Below, one piece after another: positions 26,458-34,811 of a stretch of 64,000 bases of DNA. The translations under genes and the position numbers were made by a program. Below the pieces are notes generated by a model. It saw only the letters and a program-made list of their open reading frames with translations, was not told where the DNA came from and made no database searches. The DNA is from Candidatus Krumholzibacteriota bacterium (GTDB taxonomy: Bacteria; Krumholzibacteriota; Krumholzibacteriia; JAJRXK01), in contig JAJDAC010000016.1 of NCBI GenBank assembly GCA_029262065.1, positions 78,872 to 142,871 on the forward strand, given 5' to 3'. Numbering within the stretch: the first letter of the stretch is position 1; every line of letters starts with the position of its first letter.

Positions 26458-27489
26458 ATGATCAGACCGCCAGACGAAGCCAACGAGCCAGCCGAGGGCG
26501 CCGCCGCGGAAACGGCCCTGACCGCCGCCGGGGACCCAGGTGCAATTGAAGATGACGCATCGAAATACACGATTCACCTCGACAGTTTTGAGGGCCCGCT
26601 CGACCTGCTGCTGTACCTGATCCAGCGCGACGAAATTGATGTCTACGACATCCCCATCGCGCACATCACCAAGCAATACCTGGCCTCTCTCGACGCCCTG
26701 GACATCTTCGGTTTGGACAACGCGGGCGAGTTCCTGGTCATGGCCGCCACGCTGATGCGAATCAAGGCGCGGATGTTGTTGCCGGTGCAGACGGCCGAAG
26801 ACGAAGACGACGAGGGCGATCCGCGCGACGAGCTGGTGCGCCGGCTGCTCGAATACAAAAAGTACAAGGAAGCGGCCCAGAAGCTGGCCGACGCCGAGAC
26901 GGTACGTCGCGAGTTGTTTCGTCGTGGCCTGGAGTATCCGTTTCTCAACCACGACGAGGAACCGCCCGAGTTCTCCCTGAGCATGACCGACATGCTCAAG
27001 GCCGTGCAGAACGTGCTCGATCAGATCAAAGGTGAGAACAAGCACCACGTGTATTCCGAGGTGTATACGGTCGATGGCCAGGGCGCGCTCATTCTGGAGC
27101 GCCTGGCGCAGATCGAGAAGATGCGGTTTGAAGAGGTGTTCCGCGAAGCAAAGATCAAGATGGAAGTCGTGGTCACGTTCGTGGCCATGCTCGAACTCAT
27201 CAAGCGTCGCCGGCTGCGGGCCTACCAGATCGGTTCGTACGACGAAATCTGGTTGAGCTTGCGTCCTCCTGAAGACGAATTCGAGGGTGACGAGGAGATC
27301 GACGATGCCAGCGAAGACACGTCCGAAATCACAGCCAACGAAGAAGGGCCCGATGGCGAAGAATCAGAATCCGGACCCCGTGGAGATGGAGAATCCGGAG
27401 CCGGCCGCGGCGCAGAGTTCAGAGTCGGAACCGACGATGGCGACGGAACCGAATCGGGACCTCGTGCAGAATCAAGCAGTGCATCGTAA
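26458..27489 (+). CDS. scpA: Segregation and condensation protein ScpA (kleisin)
   Basis: ScpA is the kleisin that closes the SMC ring with ScpB. The 343-aa product has the kleisin N-terminal core (YTIHLDSFEGPLDLLLYLIQRDEIDVYDIPIAHITKQYL), a middle acidic linker, and the C-terminal winged-helix region (KIKMEVVVTFVAMLELIKRRRLRAYQIGSYDEIWL) ending about residue 275. The last about 65 residues are acidic, Gly/Ser-rich and probably disordered. That tail is encoded by the same DNA as the scpB N-terminus in another frame. No smc gene is in the window. Confidence 0.93.
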   Translation: MIRPPDEANEPAEGAAAETALTAAGDPGAIEDDASKYTIHLDSFEGPLDLLLYLIQRDEIDVYDIPIAHITKQYLASLDALDIFGLDNAGEFLVMAATLMRIKARMLLPVQTAEDEDDEGDPRDELVRRLLEYKKYKEAAQKLADAETVRRELFRRGLEYPFLNHDEEPPEFSLSMTDMLKAVQNVLDQIKGENKHHVYSEVYTVDGQGALILERLAQIEKMRFEEVFREAKIKMEVVVTFVAMLELIKRRRLRAYQIGSYDEIWLSLRPPEDEFEGDEEIDDASEDTSEITANEEGPDGEESESGPRGDGESGAGRGAEFRVGTDDGDGTESGPRAESSSAS

Positions 27490-28282
27490 GGTCGAGGCGC
27501 TTCTCTTTGCTTCTGACCAACCGCTGTCCTTGTCGAAACTGGCCGGCTTGTTTCCCAGCCAGGATCGCAAGAAACTGAAGGAAGCGGTCGGAGCCCTCCA
27601 GAAGGAGTACGACGAGCGCGGCAACGCCTTCACTATCGTGGAGTTCGGTGGGGGGTACTCGATTACCACGCGTAAGGACTACGCGAGTCTGGTACGCAAG
27701 CTGTTTCGCGGCAGGCGCAAGGCCCGTTTGAGCAAGGCCGCCCTGGAATGTCTGTCGATCATTGCCTACAAGCAACCGGTGACCCGCCTGGAGATGGAAG
27801 AGATCCGCGGCGTTTCGGTTTCTGGTGTTCTGGGTACGTTGCTGGAACGGGATCTGATCCACATCGTGGGTCGCGCCGAGAGCCTCGGTCATCCGCTGCT
27901 CTACGGTACAACCCGCACCTTCCTCGACTACCTGGGGCTCAAGCGACTGCAGGATCTACCCCAGCTATCGGAGCTGGAAGATCTGCTGGCCGAAAAGGAA
28001 GAACTGAAACAGCTGGCGGCGCGCTACGCGGGTGAGCTGAGCGACGAGGATATCGACGAGGTTCTGGGCGATGGCAATGACGACGAGGACTCGCCCGGTG
28101 ACAGGGCTGACGAAGTCATTTCAGACGGAGAGTCTCTAGCCGACGCAGACGACGAAGCGGCCGAGGCCGTGTCCGATGATGTGACGTTGGACGTGCCCGG
28201 GGTATCTGACTCCGGCGACGACGTGCTGGCCGAATCGGCCGGCGCTTCTCCTACCGTATCGGGTGGCGGTGCGGATAAATAA
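27305..28282 (+). CDS. scpB: Segregation and condensation protein ScpB
   Basis: ScpB is the winged-helix partner of ScpA in the SMC complex. The conserved core runs from about residue 45 (HRKVEALLFASDQPLSLSKLAGLF) to about 225 (PVTRLEMEEIRGVSVSGVLGTLLERDLIHIVGRAESLGHPLLYGTTRTFLDYLGL). I favour the ATG at 27305, which has GAGGAG at 7-nt spacing, giving 325 aa and a 185-nt overlap with scpA in another frame. ATGs at 27353 or 27437 would still overlap by 137 or 53 nt. The C-terminal about 90 residues are acidic and low-complexity. rluB starts inside the end of this gene. Confidence 0.92.
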   Translation: MPAKTRPKSQPTKKGPMAKNQNPDPVEMENPEPAAAQSSESEPTMATEPNRDLVQNQAVHRKVEALLFASDQPLSLSKLAGLFPSQDRKKLKEAVGALQKEYDERGNAFTIVEFGGGYSITTRKDYASLVRKLFRGRRKARLSKAALECLSIIAYKQPVTRLEMEEIRGVSVSGVLGTLLERDLIHIVGRAESLGHPLLYGTTRTFLDYLGLKRLQDLPQLSELEDLLAEKEELKQLAARYAGELSDEDIDEVLGDGNDDEDSPGDRADEVISDGESLADADDEAAEAVSDDVTLDVPGVSDSGDDVLAESAGASPTVSGGGADK

Positions 28283-29030
28283 GTTTCTATCTCAAGCGGG
28301 CCTCGGCTCGCGCCGTAGCGTGGAGTCCCTCGTGCGCGACGGGAAGGTCCGCGTCAACGGCCAGCTGGTTACGTCGCTCTCCACGAACGTCGATGCCGCC
28401 GCCGACAAGGTCGAGGTAGACGGTCGCAAAGTGCGCGGAGCCAAGCCCGGTAGGCTGTTGGTTCTGAACAAGCCCATTGGCATCGTTTGTAGCATGAAGA
28501 AGCAGGGAAAGACCCTCTGTCTGGGTGACGTGCTTCCCGCCAACATAAACACGGGACGACTGTTCCACGTAGGGAGACTCGACGCCGATTCCACCGGTCT
28601 TCTACTCCTGAGCGACGACGGCGACCTGGGCCACCGGATCCTGCACCCACGCAACCCCGTGTGGAAATCCTACAAGGTCACCGTGGATGGCGCGCTTACC
28701 CCCGAGCAACTCCAGGCAATTCGACGCGGCGGTCTGATGCTCGACGGGCGGCCTACGCTGCCGGCACGAATTCAACGCAAGAGCGGCGGCTCCACCAAAA
28801 CGCACTATCAAGTACAGCTGAGAGAGGGACGCCGGCGCCAGATCCGTCGCATGTTCGAGCGGTGGGGATTGGACGTAATTGGCCTGCACCGTTTCGCGTT
28901 CGGCCCCATCCAGTTGGGCCGACTGCCCAGCGGCGGAATCCGACCGGCCACCCGCGGTGAAATGGCCGAACTGCGCAACATAGCGTTCGGTGAATCGCAG
29001 ACGACGCCAAGGGGGGGAGCGAAGCGATGA
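28263..29030 (+). CDS. rluB: 23S rRNA pseudouridine synthase, RluB/RsuA family
   Basis: The 255-aa product has an N-terminal S4 RNA-binding domain (RINKFLSQAGLGSRRSVESLVRDGKVRVNG) and the RsuA/RluB/E/F catalytic domain, with the nucleophilic Asp in GRLDADSTGLLLLSDDG and the EGRRRQIRRMFERWG motif near the C-terminus. The scpA-scpB-rluB order is the common arrangement that supports RluB (U2605 in 23S rRNA) over RsuA. The start is the GTG at 28263, or GTG 28269, both inside the scpB end. Confidence 0.92.
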   Translation: MAVRINKFLSQAGLGSRRSVESLVRDGKVRVNGQLVTSLSTNVDAAADKVEVDGRKVRGAKPGRLLVLNKPIGIVCSMKKQGKTLCLGDVLPANINTGRLFHVGRLDADSTGLLLLSDDGDLGHRILHPRNPVWKSYKVTVDGALTPEQLQAIRRGGLMLDGRPTLPARIQRKSGGSTKTHYQVQLREGRRRQIRRMFERWGLDVIGLHRFAFGPIQLGRLPSGGIRPATRGEMAELRNIAFGESQTTPRGGAKR

Positions 29031-30145
29031 GCGCAATCGGTGATCGTGTCAGCCCTGAGATCCATGCTCTGAATCCCTATCAGCCCGGCAAGCCCATTGA
29101 GGAACTCCAACGCGAGTTGGGATTACCACGCGTGGTCAAGTTGGCCAGCAATGAATACCCCGAGGGTCCCTTCCCGGAAGTACTCGAGGCTCTGAGCCGG
29201 GAAATGGCGATCCTCAACCGCTATCCCGATCCCACCTGGTTCGAACTGGGCACGGCCATGGCCAGTCATCAGGGTCTGAAGCGCGAGGAACTGCTGTTCG
29301 GCAACGGGGCGAACGAGATTCTCGAGCTTCTGCTGCACGTGTTCACCGAGCCCAAAGACGAGGTGGTCTACGCCAACCCGAGTTTCCCCATCTATCGATT
29401 GTTGACCCAGAGTCACCGCGCCCAAGGCGTGCCGGTGCCGTTGGATGAGAACCACGTGCACGATCTGGAGGCGATGGCTGCGGCCATCACGTCGCGGACC
29501 CGTTTGGTCTTCGTCTGCAATCCGAACAATCCAACGGGCACATACGTCACGGCAGAAGCGATGGCGGCGTTCATGGCCAAGGTCCCCGCCGACGTCGTGG
29601 TGGTACTGGACGAGGCCTACTTCGAGTTCGTAACGGCCAAGGACTTTCCCTCCTACCATACCCTGCGCAAGACGTATCCCAACCTGGTGTGCTTGCGATC
29701 GATGTCGAAGGCCTACAGCCTGGCGGGCCTGCGCGTGGGTTACGCCATGGGCTCGGTCGAGGTCATCCAATTGTTGCAACGCGTGCGACAGCCGTTCAAC
29801 GTGAATCGGTTGGCGCAGGTTGCCGCCGTCGCCGCGTTGGCCCAACGCGAGCGCACGGCCGAGCGACGCGTCGTTACGCGTCGCCGCGTGGACCACCTGG
29901 GCGAGAAACTGGTCGAGCTCGGCTGCAAGGTGGTTCCCTCGCAGACGAACTTCCTCCTGGTGTTTGCCCCGGAACGTTCGCTCGGGCTTTTCGACCGCCT
30001 TCTACGCGAGGGTGTGATCGTGCGCCCGATGCACCACTTCGGTCTGGACGAAGGTTCATTCCGCGTGAACGTGGGCACCGAGGACGAGAACGAATTCTTC
30101 CTGAATGCGCTTTCGCGCGTGCTCGCCGTGAGCGATACGGTCTGA
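29027..30145 (+). CDS. hisC: Histidinol-phosphate / aromatic aminotransferase HisC
   Basis: This is a PLP-dependent fold-type I aminotransferase of 372 aa. The HisC signature is clear: KLASNEYPEGP, NRYPDP, FGNGANEILELLLHVF, VFVCNPNNPTGTY, VVVLDEAYFEF and the PLP-lysine motif SMSKAYSLAGLRVGYAMG. Because aroA follows after four nt and no other his gene is near, it may serve as an aromatic aminotransferase for Tyr/Phe synthesis, as HisC does in Bacillus; the sequence cannot separate these. The start overlaps the rluB stop by four bases. Confidence 0.9.
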   Translation: MSAIGDRVSPEIHALNPYQPGKPIEELQRELGLPRVVKLASNEYPEGPFPEVLEALSREMAILNRYPDPTWFELGTAMASHQGLKREELLFGNGANEILELLLHVFTEPKDEVVYANPSFPIYRLLTQSHRAQGVPVPLDENHVHDLEAMAAAITSRTRLVFVCNPNNPTGTYVTAEAMAAFMAKVPADVVVVLDEAYFEFVTAKDFPSYHTLRKTYPNLVCLRSMSKAYSLAGLRVGYAMGSVEVIQLLQRVRQPFNVNRLAQVAAVAALAQRERTAERRVVTRRRVDHLGEKLVELGCKVVPSQTNFLLVFAPERSLGLFDRLLREGVIVRPMHHFGLDEGSFRVNVGTEDENEFFLNALSRVLAVSDTV

Positions 30146-30149
30146 CCGC

Positions 30150-31451
30150 GTGAGCCCGTCGCTCGTGCTGCGGCCGATCGGCCCGTTGCGGGGCGAAGTC
30201 GCACTGCCGGGTGACAAGTCGATCAGTCATCGCGCGTTTCTGCTGAATGCCCTGGGAATCGGCCATGCCCGCGTGACGGGAGCCAACCCGGGCGCCGACG
30301 TGGCGTCGACCCGCGCCTGCTTGCGTGCACTGGGTGTATCGATTCTCGATCGCGATGGGGGATTCGACGTGACCGGTCGCGCCGGCGTGTTGCGACCGTC
30401 GGTTGACCGACTCGACTGCGGCAACTCGGGTACGACCATGCGCCTGCTGGCGGGAATCGTGGCCGCGCAATCGTTCACCAGCACTCTCGATGGAGACGAC
30501 AGTCTACGCGGTCGACCCATGGGTCGTATTGCCACCCCGTTGCGTCACATGGGTGCGCGGGTCGAGGGCCCCCACGCCGGTCGGCGACCGCCTCTGATCA
30601 TCACGGGCGGTGAACTTCGGGGCGATCGCTTCGAGTTGCCCGTGGCTTCGGCCCAGTTGAAGAGTTGTGTTCTGTTGGCCGCGGTGACCGGCAGTGTGGC
30701 GGTCCAGGTCGTGGAGCCGGGTCCGTCACGCGACCATACCGAACGGATGCTACGGGCCATGGGAGCCCCGGTGGAGACGGAGGGCACCGTCATCACTCTG
30801 CCCGCGACGGGCGACCTTGCCTGTGTCGATGTCTCGGTCCCCGGCGATCCCTCGAGCGCGGCGTTGGTTGCGGTGGCCGTGGCGGCGATCGCGGGCAGCG
30901 AGGTCTCGTTCCTGAACGTGCTGCTGAATCCGCGGCGCTGTGGATTCGTGGACGTGTTGCGGCGCATGGGGGTCACGATCGGCGTGCACGAGGCAACTCG
31001 GGTGGCCGACGAGCCCACGGGAACTCTCAAGGTCACCGCCGCGAATGCACTGCTGGCCACGACCATCGAGGCTCATGAGATACCCGCGCTGATCGACGAG
31101 GTGCCGGCGCTGGCCGTGGTCATGGCACAGGCGCGGGGCCGTTCCTGGATTCGCGGCGTGGCCGAACTTCGAGTGAAGGAATCCGATCGGGTCGCCGCCG
31201 TCATCGAGATGTTGGCGGCATTCGGAATCGAGTCCGCCGCCGAGGGCGACGACCTGTGGATCGATGGGGGGGTACCGCGGGCGCCCGCCACGCTGCCGGC
31301 CAGCGATGACCATCGGATGATCATGGCGGGAGCGGCCATGGCCTGGGGCTGCCTTCGCGAGGGTGAGACGACGAAAGTTGTCGACGCCGGTCCGGCCGCG
31401 GTGAGTTTCCCGGGGTTCTTTCCTCTCGTGCGGGGATTGGCCGATGCTTGA
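30150..31451 (+). CDS. aroA: 3-phosphoshikimate 1-carboxyvinyltransferase (EPSP synthase)
   Basis: AroA transfers the enolpyruvyl group of PEP to shikimate-3-phosphate. The 433-aa product starts at a GTG and contains GDKSISHRAFLLNALG, LDCGNSGTTMRLLAG, LPVASAQLKSCVLLA and the C-terminal ASDDHRMIMAGAAMAWG motif. The glyphosate-relevant loop reads LDCGNSGTTMR (class I-like). Its last eight bases overlap the start of the cmk-plsC gene. The hisC-aroA-cmk-rpsA order is widespread in bacteria. Confidence 0.96.
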   Translation: MSPSLVLRPIGPLRGEVALPGDKSISHRAFLLNALGIGHARVTGANPGADVASTRACLRALGVSILDRDGGFDVTGRAGVLRPSVDRLDCGNSGTTMRLLAGIVAAQSFTSTLDGDDSLRGRPMGRIATPLRHMGARVEGPHAGRRPPLIITGGELRGDRFELPVASAQLKSCVLLAAVTGSVAVQVVEPGPSRDHTERMLRAMGAPVETEGTVITLPATGDLACVDVSVPGDPSSAALVAVAVAAIAGSEVSFLNVLLNPRRCGFVDVLRRMGVTIGVHEATRVADEPTGTLKVTAANALLATTIEAHEIPALIDEVPALAVVMAQARGRSWIRGVAELRVKESDRVAAVIEMLAAFGIESAAEGDDLWIDGGVPRAPATLPASDDHRMIMAGAAMAWGCLREGETTKVVDAGPAAVSFPGFFPLVRGLADA

Positions 31452-32796
31452 CCGCGATCCGGTGCACGTCGCCATCGACGGTCCCGCGGGTTCGGGCAAG
31501 AGCAGTGTGGCGCGCGAACTCTCGCAACGCCTGGGTCTGGTTCACCTGGATACGGGAGCCATGTATCGCGCCCTCACGTGGGTTGTTCTCGAGGAAGAGT
31601 TGGCGCCCGACGACGGCCCGGCCCTGGCGGCGCGCCTGGAGGCCATGGACCTGCGCCTGGCCGAGGGGAGTATTCACGCCGATGGCGCCGATATCACGGT
31701 CGCGATCCGCGAGGATCGCGTAACCGGCTTGGTCTCACAGGTGAGCGCCCATGCGCCGGTGCGTGTCGCCATGGTTCAACGACAGCGGGCGCTGGCCGAA
31801 GCGTCCACGCAGGGTGCGGTGCTCGAAGGCCGCGATATCGGCAGTCGGGTCCTGCCCCTGGCTCGCTGCAAGATCTACCTGGACGCGAGCGCCCGGGTCA
31901 GGGCGTTGCGTCGTGTCCGCCAGATGAAACGCAACGAAGACGAAGCCAGCGTGGCCAGTATGGAGCAGGAGATCGTCGAGCGCGACCGCAAGGACTCGAC
32001 CCGCGCGCACAGCCCGCTCCTGGTGTCGCCGGACGCTCACGTGATCGATACCAGCGAGATGGACTTCGAACAGGTCGTGGAAGCCTGCGCGGGTCACGCC
32101 CAAGAGGCCGAATCCTACCTGGAAGACGACCGCCCGTCGGGCCAGGTCCACCTGGTGCATTGGCAGTACAAAGCGGCGCACGTGATCCTGAATTTCCTGT
32201 ATAGCGTGTTCGCAGGCGGCCTGCGCGTATACGGTCGCGACCATCAGCACGCACGATCTGGCTTCATCTACTCCAGCAACCACGTCTCGAATCTGGATCC
32301 GCCCGCCCTCGGTGCCGCCCTGACCCGGGAGGTGTACTTCCTGGCCAAGAGCGAACTGTTCTTTTGGCCGCTCGCGCCGGCCATTCGCTTCATGAACGCT
32401 ATTCCCATCATCCGGGGCCGATTCGACGCCAAGGCATTCGAGGCGGCCACCGAACGGTTGACCGCGGGGTTCAGCATCCTGATTTTCCCCGAGGGCACCC
32501 GAAGGCCGGTCGGCCGGCCAGGACCGGTAAAGAAGGGGTTGGGCCTGCTCGCCATCATGAGCCAGCACCCCTACGTGCCCTGCCATGTCAGTGGCACGAA
32601 GCACTTCTGGCGCACGATGTTGAGGCTCCAGCCCCTCGAGGTGCGTTTGGGGCCGCCGGTCAGGCTGCATGCGATCGAGCATCTAAGGCAGTTGGGCCTC
32701 AGCGAGAACCAGATCCACGTCAGGGTGGGGGACCTGTTTCTGGAGCAGCTCCGATCGCTGGGGGACCGGGCCCGCGGAAATCGAAGCGCCTCTTGA
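31444..32796 (+). CDS. cmk-plsC: Fused cytidylate kinase and 1-acylglycerol-3-phosphate acyltransferase
   Basis: This 450-aa protein has two enzymes in one chain. Residues 5-220 are cytidylate kinase: P-loop GPAGSGKSS (13-21), HLDTGAMYRALTW, GRDIGSRVLPLA and RRVRQMKRNEDEASVASMEQEIVERDRKDSTR, phosphorylating CMP/dCMP. Residues about 250-430 are PlsC: NHVSNLDP with the catalytic His280/Asp285 (HX4D) and FPEGTRR (Glu350), acylating lysophosphatidate at the membrane. No stop or frameshift separates them. In many bacteria cmk and plsC are neighbouring separate genes before rpsA, so this is a fusion of that pair. Confidence 0.92.
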   Translation: MLDRDPVHVAIDGPAGSGKSSVARELSQRLGLVHLDTGAMYRALTWVVLEEELAPDDGPALAARLEAMDLRLAEGSIHADGADITVAIREDRVTGLVSQVSAHAPVRVAMVQRQRALAEASTQGAVLEGRDIGSRVLPLARCKIYLDASARVRALRRVRQMKRNEDEASVASMEQEIVERDRKDSTRAHSPLLVSPDAHVIDTSEMDFEQVVEACAGHAQEAESYLEDDRPSGQVHLVHWQYKAAHVILNFLYSVFAGGLRVYGRDHQHARSGFIYSSNHVSNLDPPALGAALTREVYFLAKSELFFWPLAPAIRFMNAIPIIRGRFDAKAFEAATERLTAGFSILIFPEGTRRPVGRPGPVKKGLGLLAIMSQHPYVPCHVSGTKHFWRTMLRLQPLEVRLGPPVRLHAIEHLRQLGLSENQIHVRVGDLFLEQLRSLGDRARGNRSAS

Positions 32797-32821
32797 CCTT
32801 TTGGCTACTCGTACCTATTCT
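32793..32821 (+). promoter_or_regulatory. Sigma-70-type promoter for rpsA
   Basis: TTGACC (32793-32798) and TATTCT (32816-32821) are 17 nt apart. It begins at the stop codon of cmk-plsC, and TAGGAGGCG precedes the rpsA ATG. Confidence 0.65.
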
Positions 32822-32876
32822 CTGCGGATGTCTGCTTTCGGGCAGGCAAATCTAGTTTAGGAGGCGAATAGCCAAC

Positions 32877-34715
32877 ATGTCCGAAGTTTCTACTCGATCT
32901 GCGGGGCGAGAAACCCGCAGCCGGCCCGGTGCGGGCCGTCCCCTTCGCACCGTAACCTTTGATGTAAAAGATATCGTCAACGCCGAGCTCCTCGAAGATC
33001 AGGGGGGTCTCGATCCCGCTGAACTCCTTGAGATGATCCAGGAGTACGAAAGTACTCTGGCCGAGATCCGTGAGGGTCAGATCGTCAGGGGCAAGGTCGT
33101 CAACGTTCTCGATAACGAGGTCCTGGTGGACGTCGGTTTCAAGAGCGAAGGAACCATCTCAATCGATGAGTTCCGAGACGGTGAGTCCATCCAGATTGGC
33201 GACATGTACGATGTCTATCTGGAGAGCATCGAGAATCAGGATGGAGTCATCTCCCTCAGTAAGGAGAAGGCTGACTTCCTCAAGGTCTGGGACGACATCA
33301 AGCGCGCATTCGACGCCGGTCGGGTCGTGCACGGTGTGGTCGATCGTCGCATCAAGGGTGGTCTGGTGGCCAACCTCATGGGCGTCGACGCGTTCCTGCC
33401 GGGTTCCCAGGTTGCGCTGCGGCAGGTCCCCGACCTCGACGCGCTCATCGGCGAAACCTTCGAGTTCCGCATCATCAAGATCAACAAGCGGCGCCGCAAC
33501 ATCGTGGTCAGCCGTCGCGTCGTGCTCGAAGAAGAACGCGAGAAGAAGAAGAAGAAGCTCATCGCCGAGCTCGAAAAGGGCCAGGTGCGCAAGGGCACCG
33601 TCAAGAACATCACTGACTTCGGCGCCTTTGTCGATCTCGGTGGTATCGACGGTCTGTTGCACATCACCGATCTCTCGTGGGGCCGCGTAAGCCACCCCAG
33701 CGAGGTCGTGAACATCGGCGACGAGGTCGAGGTGAAGGTGCTCGAGTTCGACCGCGATCGCGAGCGTATCAGCCTGGGCCTGAAGCAACTCCAGGCGTAT
33801 CCCTGGGCGGACGTGGAAGCCAAGTACCCGGAGAACGGCCTGGTCAACGGCAAGGTCGTGAGCATCACCAACTACGGTGCTTTCGTCGAGTTGGAGAAGG
33901 GCATCGAGGGTCTCATCCACATCAGTGAGATGAGCTGGACGCGCAACGTGCGTCACCCATCGAAGGTCGTGACCATCGGCGAAGAGGTCGAGGCCATGGT
34001 GCTAAAGGTCGACCGCGAGAACGAGAAGATCTCGCTGGGTCTGAAGCAAGCCGAGCCCGATCCGTGGGAGAGCCTCGCCGAACGGTACCCCATGGGTACC
34101 CAGATCAGCGGCAAGGTTCGCAACCTCACCGATTTCGGCGCGTTCGTCGAGGTCGAGGAGGGGATCGACGGGCTGGTTCACATCAGCGACATGAGCTGGA
34201 CCAAGCGAGTCCGTCACCCCAAGGAGATCGTCAAGAAGAACGACCTGGTTGAGGTCGTCATTCTCGACATCAACAAGGAGAAGCGCCGGATCAGCTTGGG
34301 CATCAAGCAGCTCATGGAGAATCCGTGGGAAGATCTGGCGGCGCGCTACGATCTGGACACCGTATCCAACGGCAAGGTTGTACGGATGCTCGATCACGGA
34401 GCGATCGTGGAGGTCGAGGATCAGGTGGAGGGTTTCGTACCCCTGCAGCACCTGGGCATCGCCGAAATCGAGCGCCCGCACGAGCACTTCGAGGTGGGTC
34501 AGGAGATCCCCATGAAGGTCATCAAGATCCAGCCGGAGAATCGCAAGATCGTGCTGAGTGCCACCGAGTACTTCAAGGAACACGAGGATGAACATGCCGC
34601 GTTCCTGGAAGCCCATCCCAAGCGTGAGCTCTCCGAAGAGGAACTCGCCTTGCTCGCCAGTGAGCAGGACGAAGAACTCAATCGAGAGCTTGCCGCGGAG
34701 GATGCCGAGGCCTAG
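32877..34715 (+). CDS. rpsA: 30S ribosomal protein S1
   Basis: S1 binds mRNA at the ribosome and aids initiation. The 612-aa protein has six S1 (OB-fold) repeats, starting near residues 65, 148, 236, 320, 407 and 493. Repeats 3-5 are the most regular (KGTVKNITDFGAFVDLGGIDGLLHI, GKVVSITNYGAFVELEKGIEGLIHI, GKVRNLTDFGAFVEVEEGIDGLVHI). The first about 60 residues are a non-S1 extension, and the C-terminus is acidic (EEELALLASEQDEELNRELAAEDAEA). A strong ribosome site (TAGGAGG) fits high expression. A terminator hairpin follows. Confidence 0.97.
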   Translation: MSEVSTRSAGRETRSRPGAGRPLRTVTFDVKDIVNAELLEDQGGLDPAELLEMIQEYESTLAEIREGQIVRGKVVNVLDNEVLVDVGFKSEGTISIDEFRDGESIQIGDMYDVYLESIENQDGVISLSKEKADFLKVWDDIKRAFDAGRVVHGVVDRRIKGGLVANLMGVDAFLPGSQVALRQVPDLDALIGETFEFRIIKINKRRRNIVVSRRVVLEEEREKKKKKLIAELEKGQVRKGTVKNITDFGAFVDLGGIDGLLHITDLSWGRVSHPSEVVNIGDEVEVKVLEFDRDRERISLGLKQLQAYPWADVEAKYPENGLVNGKVVSITNYGAFVELEKGIEGLIHISEMSWTRNVRHPSKVVTIGEEVEAMVLKVDRENEKISLGLKQAEPDPWESLAERYPMGTQISGKVRNLTDFGAFVEVEEGIDGLVHISDMSWTKRVRHPKEIVKKNDLVEVVILDINKEKRRISLGIKQLMENPWEDLAARYDLDTVSNGKVVRMLDHGAIVEVEDQVEGFVPLQHLGIAEIERPHEHFEVGQEIPMKVIKIQPENRKIVLSATEYFKEHEDEHAAFLEAHPKRELSEEELALLASEQDEELNRELAAEDAEA

Positions 34716-34746
34716 TCTCGGGTGGCGGTACAGTCTCTGCAACGTC

Positions 34747-34774
34747 GTAAGGCCCCGCATTTGTGGGGCCTTAC
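34747..34774 (+). terminator. Rho-independent-type terminator after rpsA
   Basis: GTAAGGCCCCGC and GTGGGGCCTTAC form a long stem closed by ATTT. The following T-run is short (TCGTTTCTG), so termination may be partial. Confidence 0.7.
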
Positions 34775-34811
34775 TCGTTTCTGCTCATGAACGAGGAAAC
34801 AAGATCCGGCC

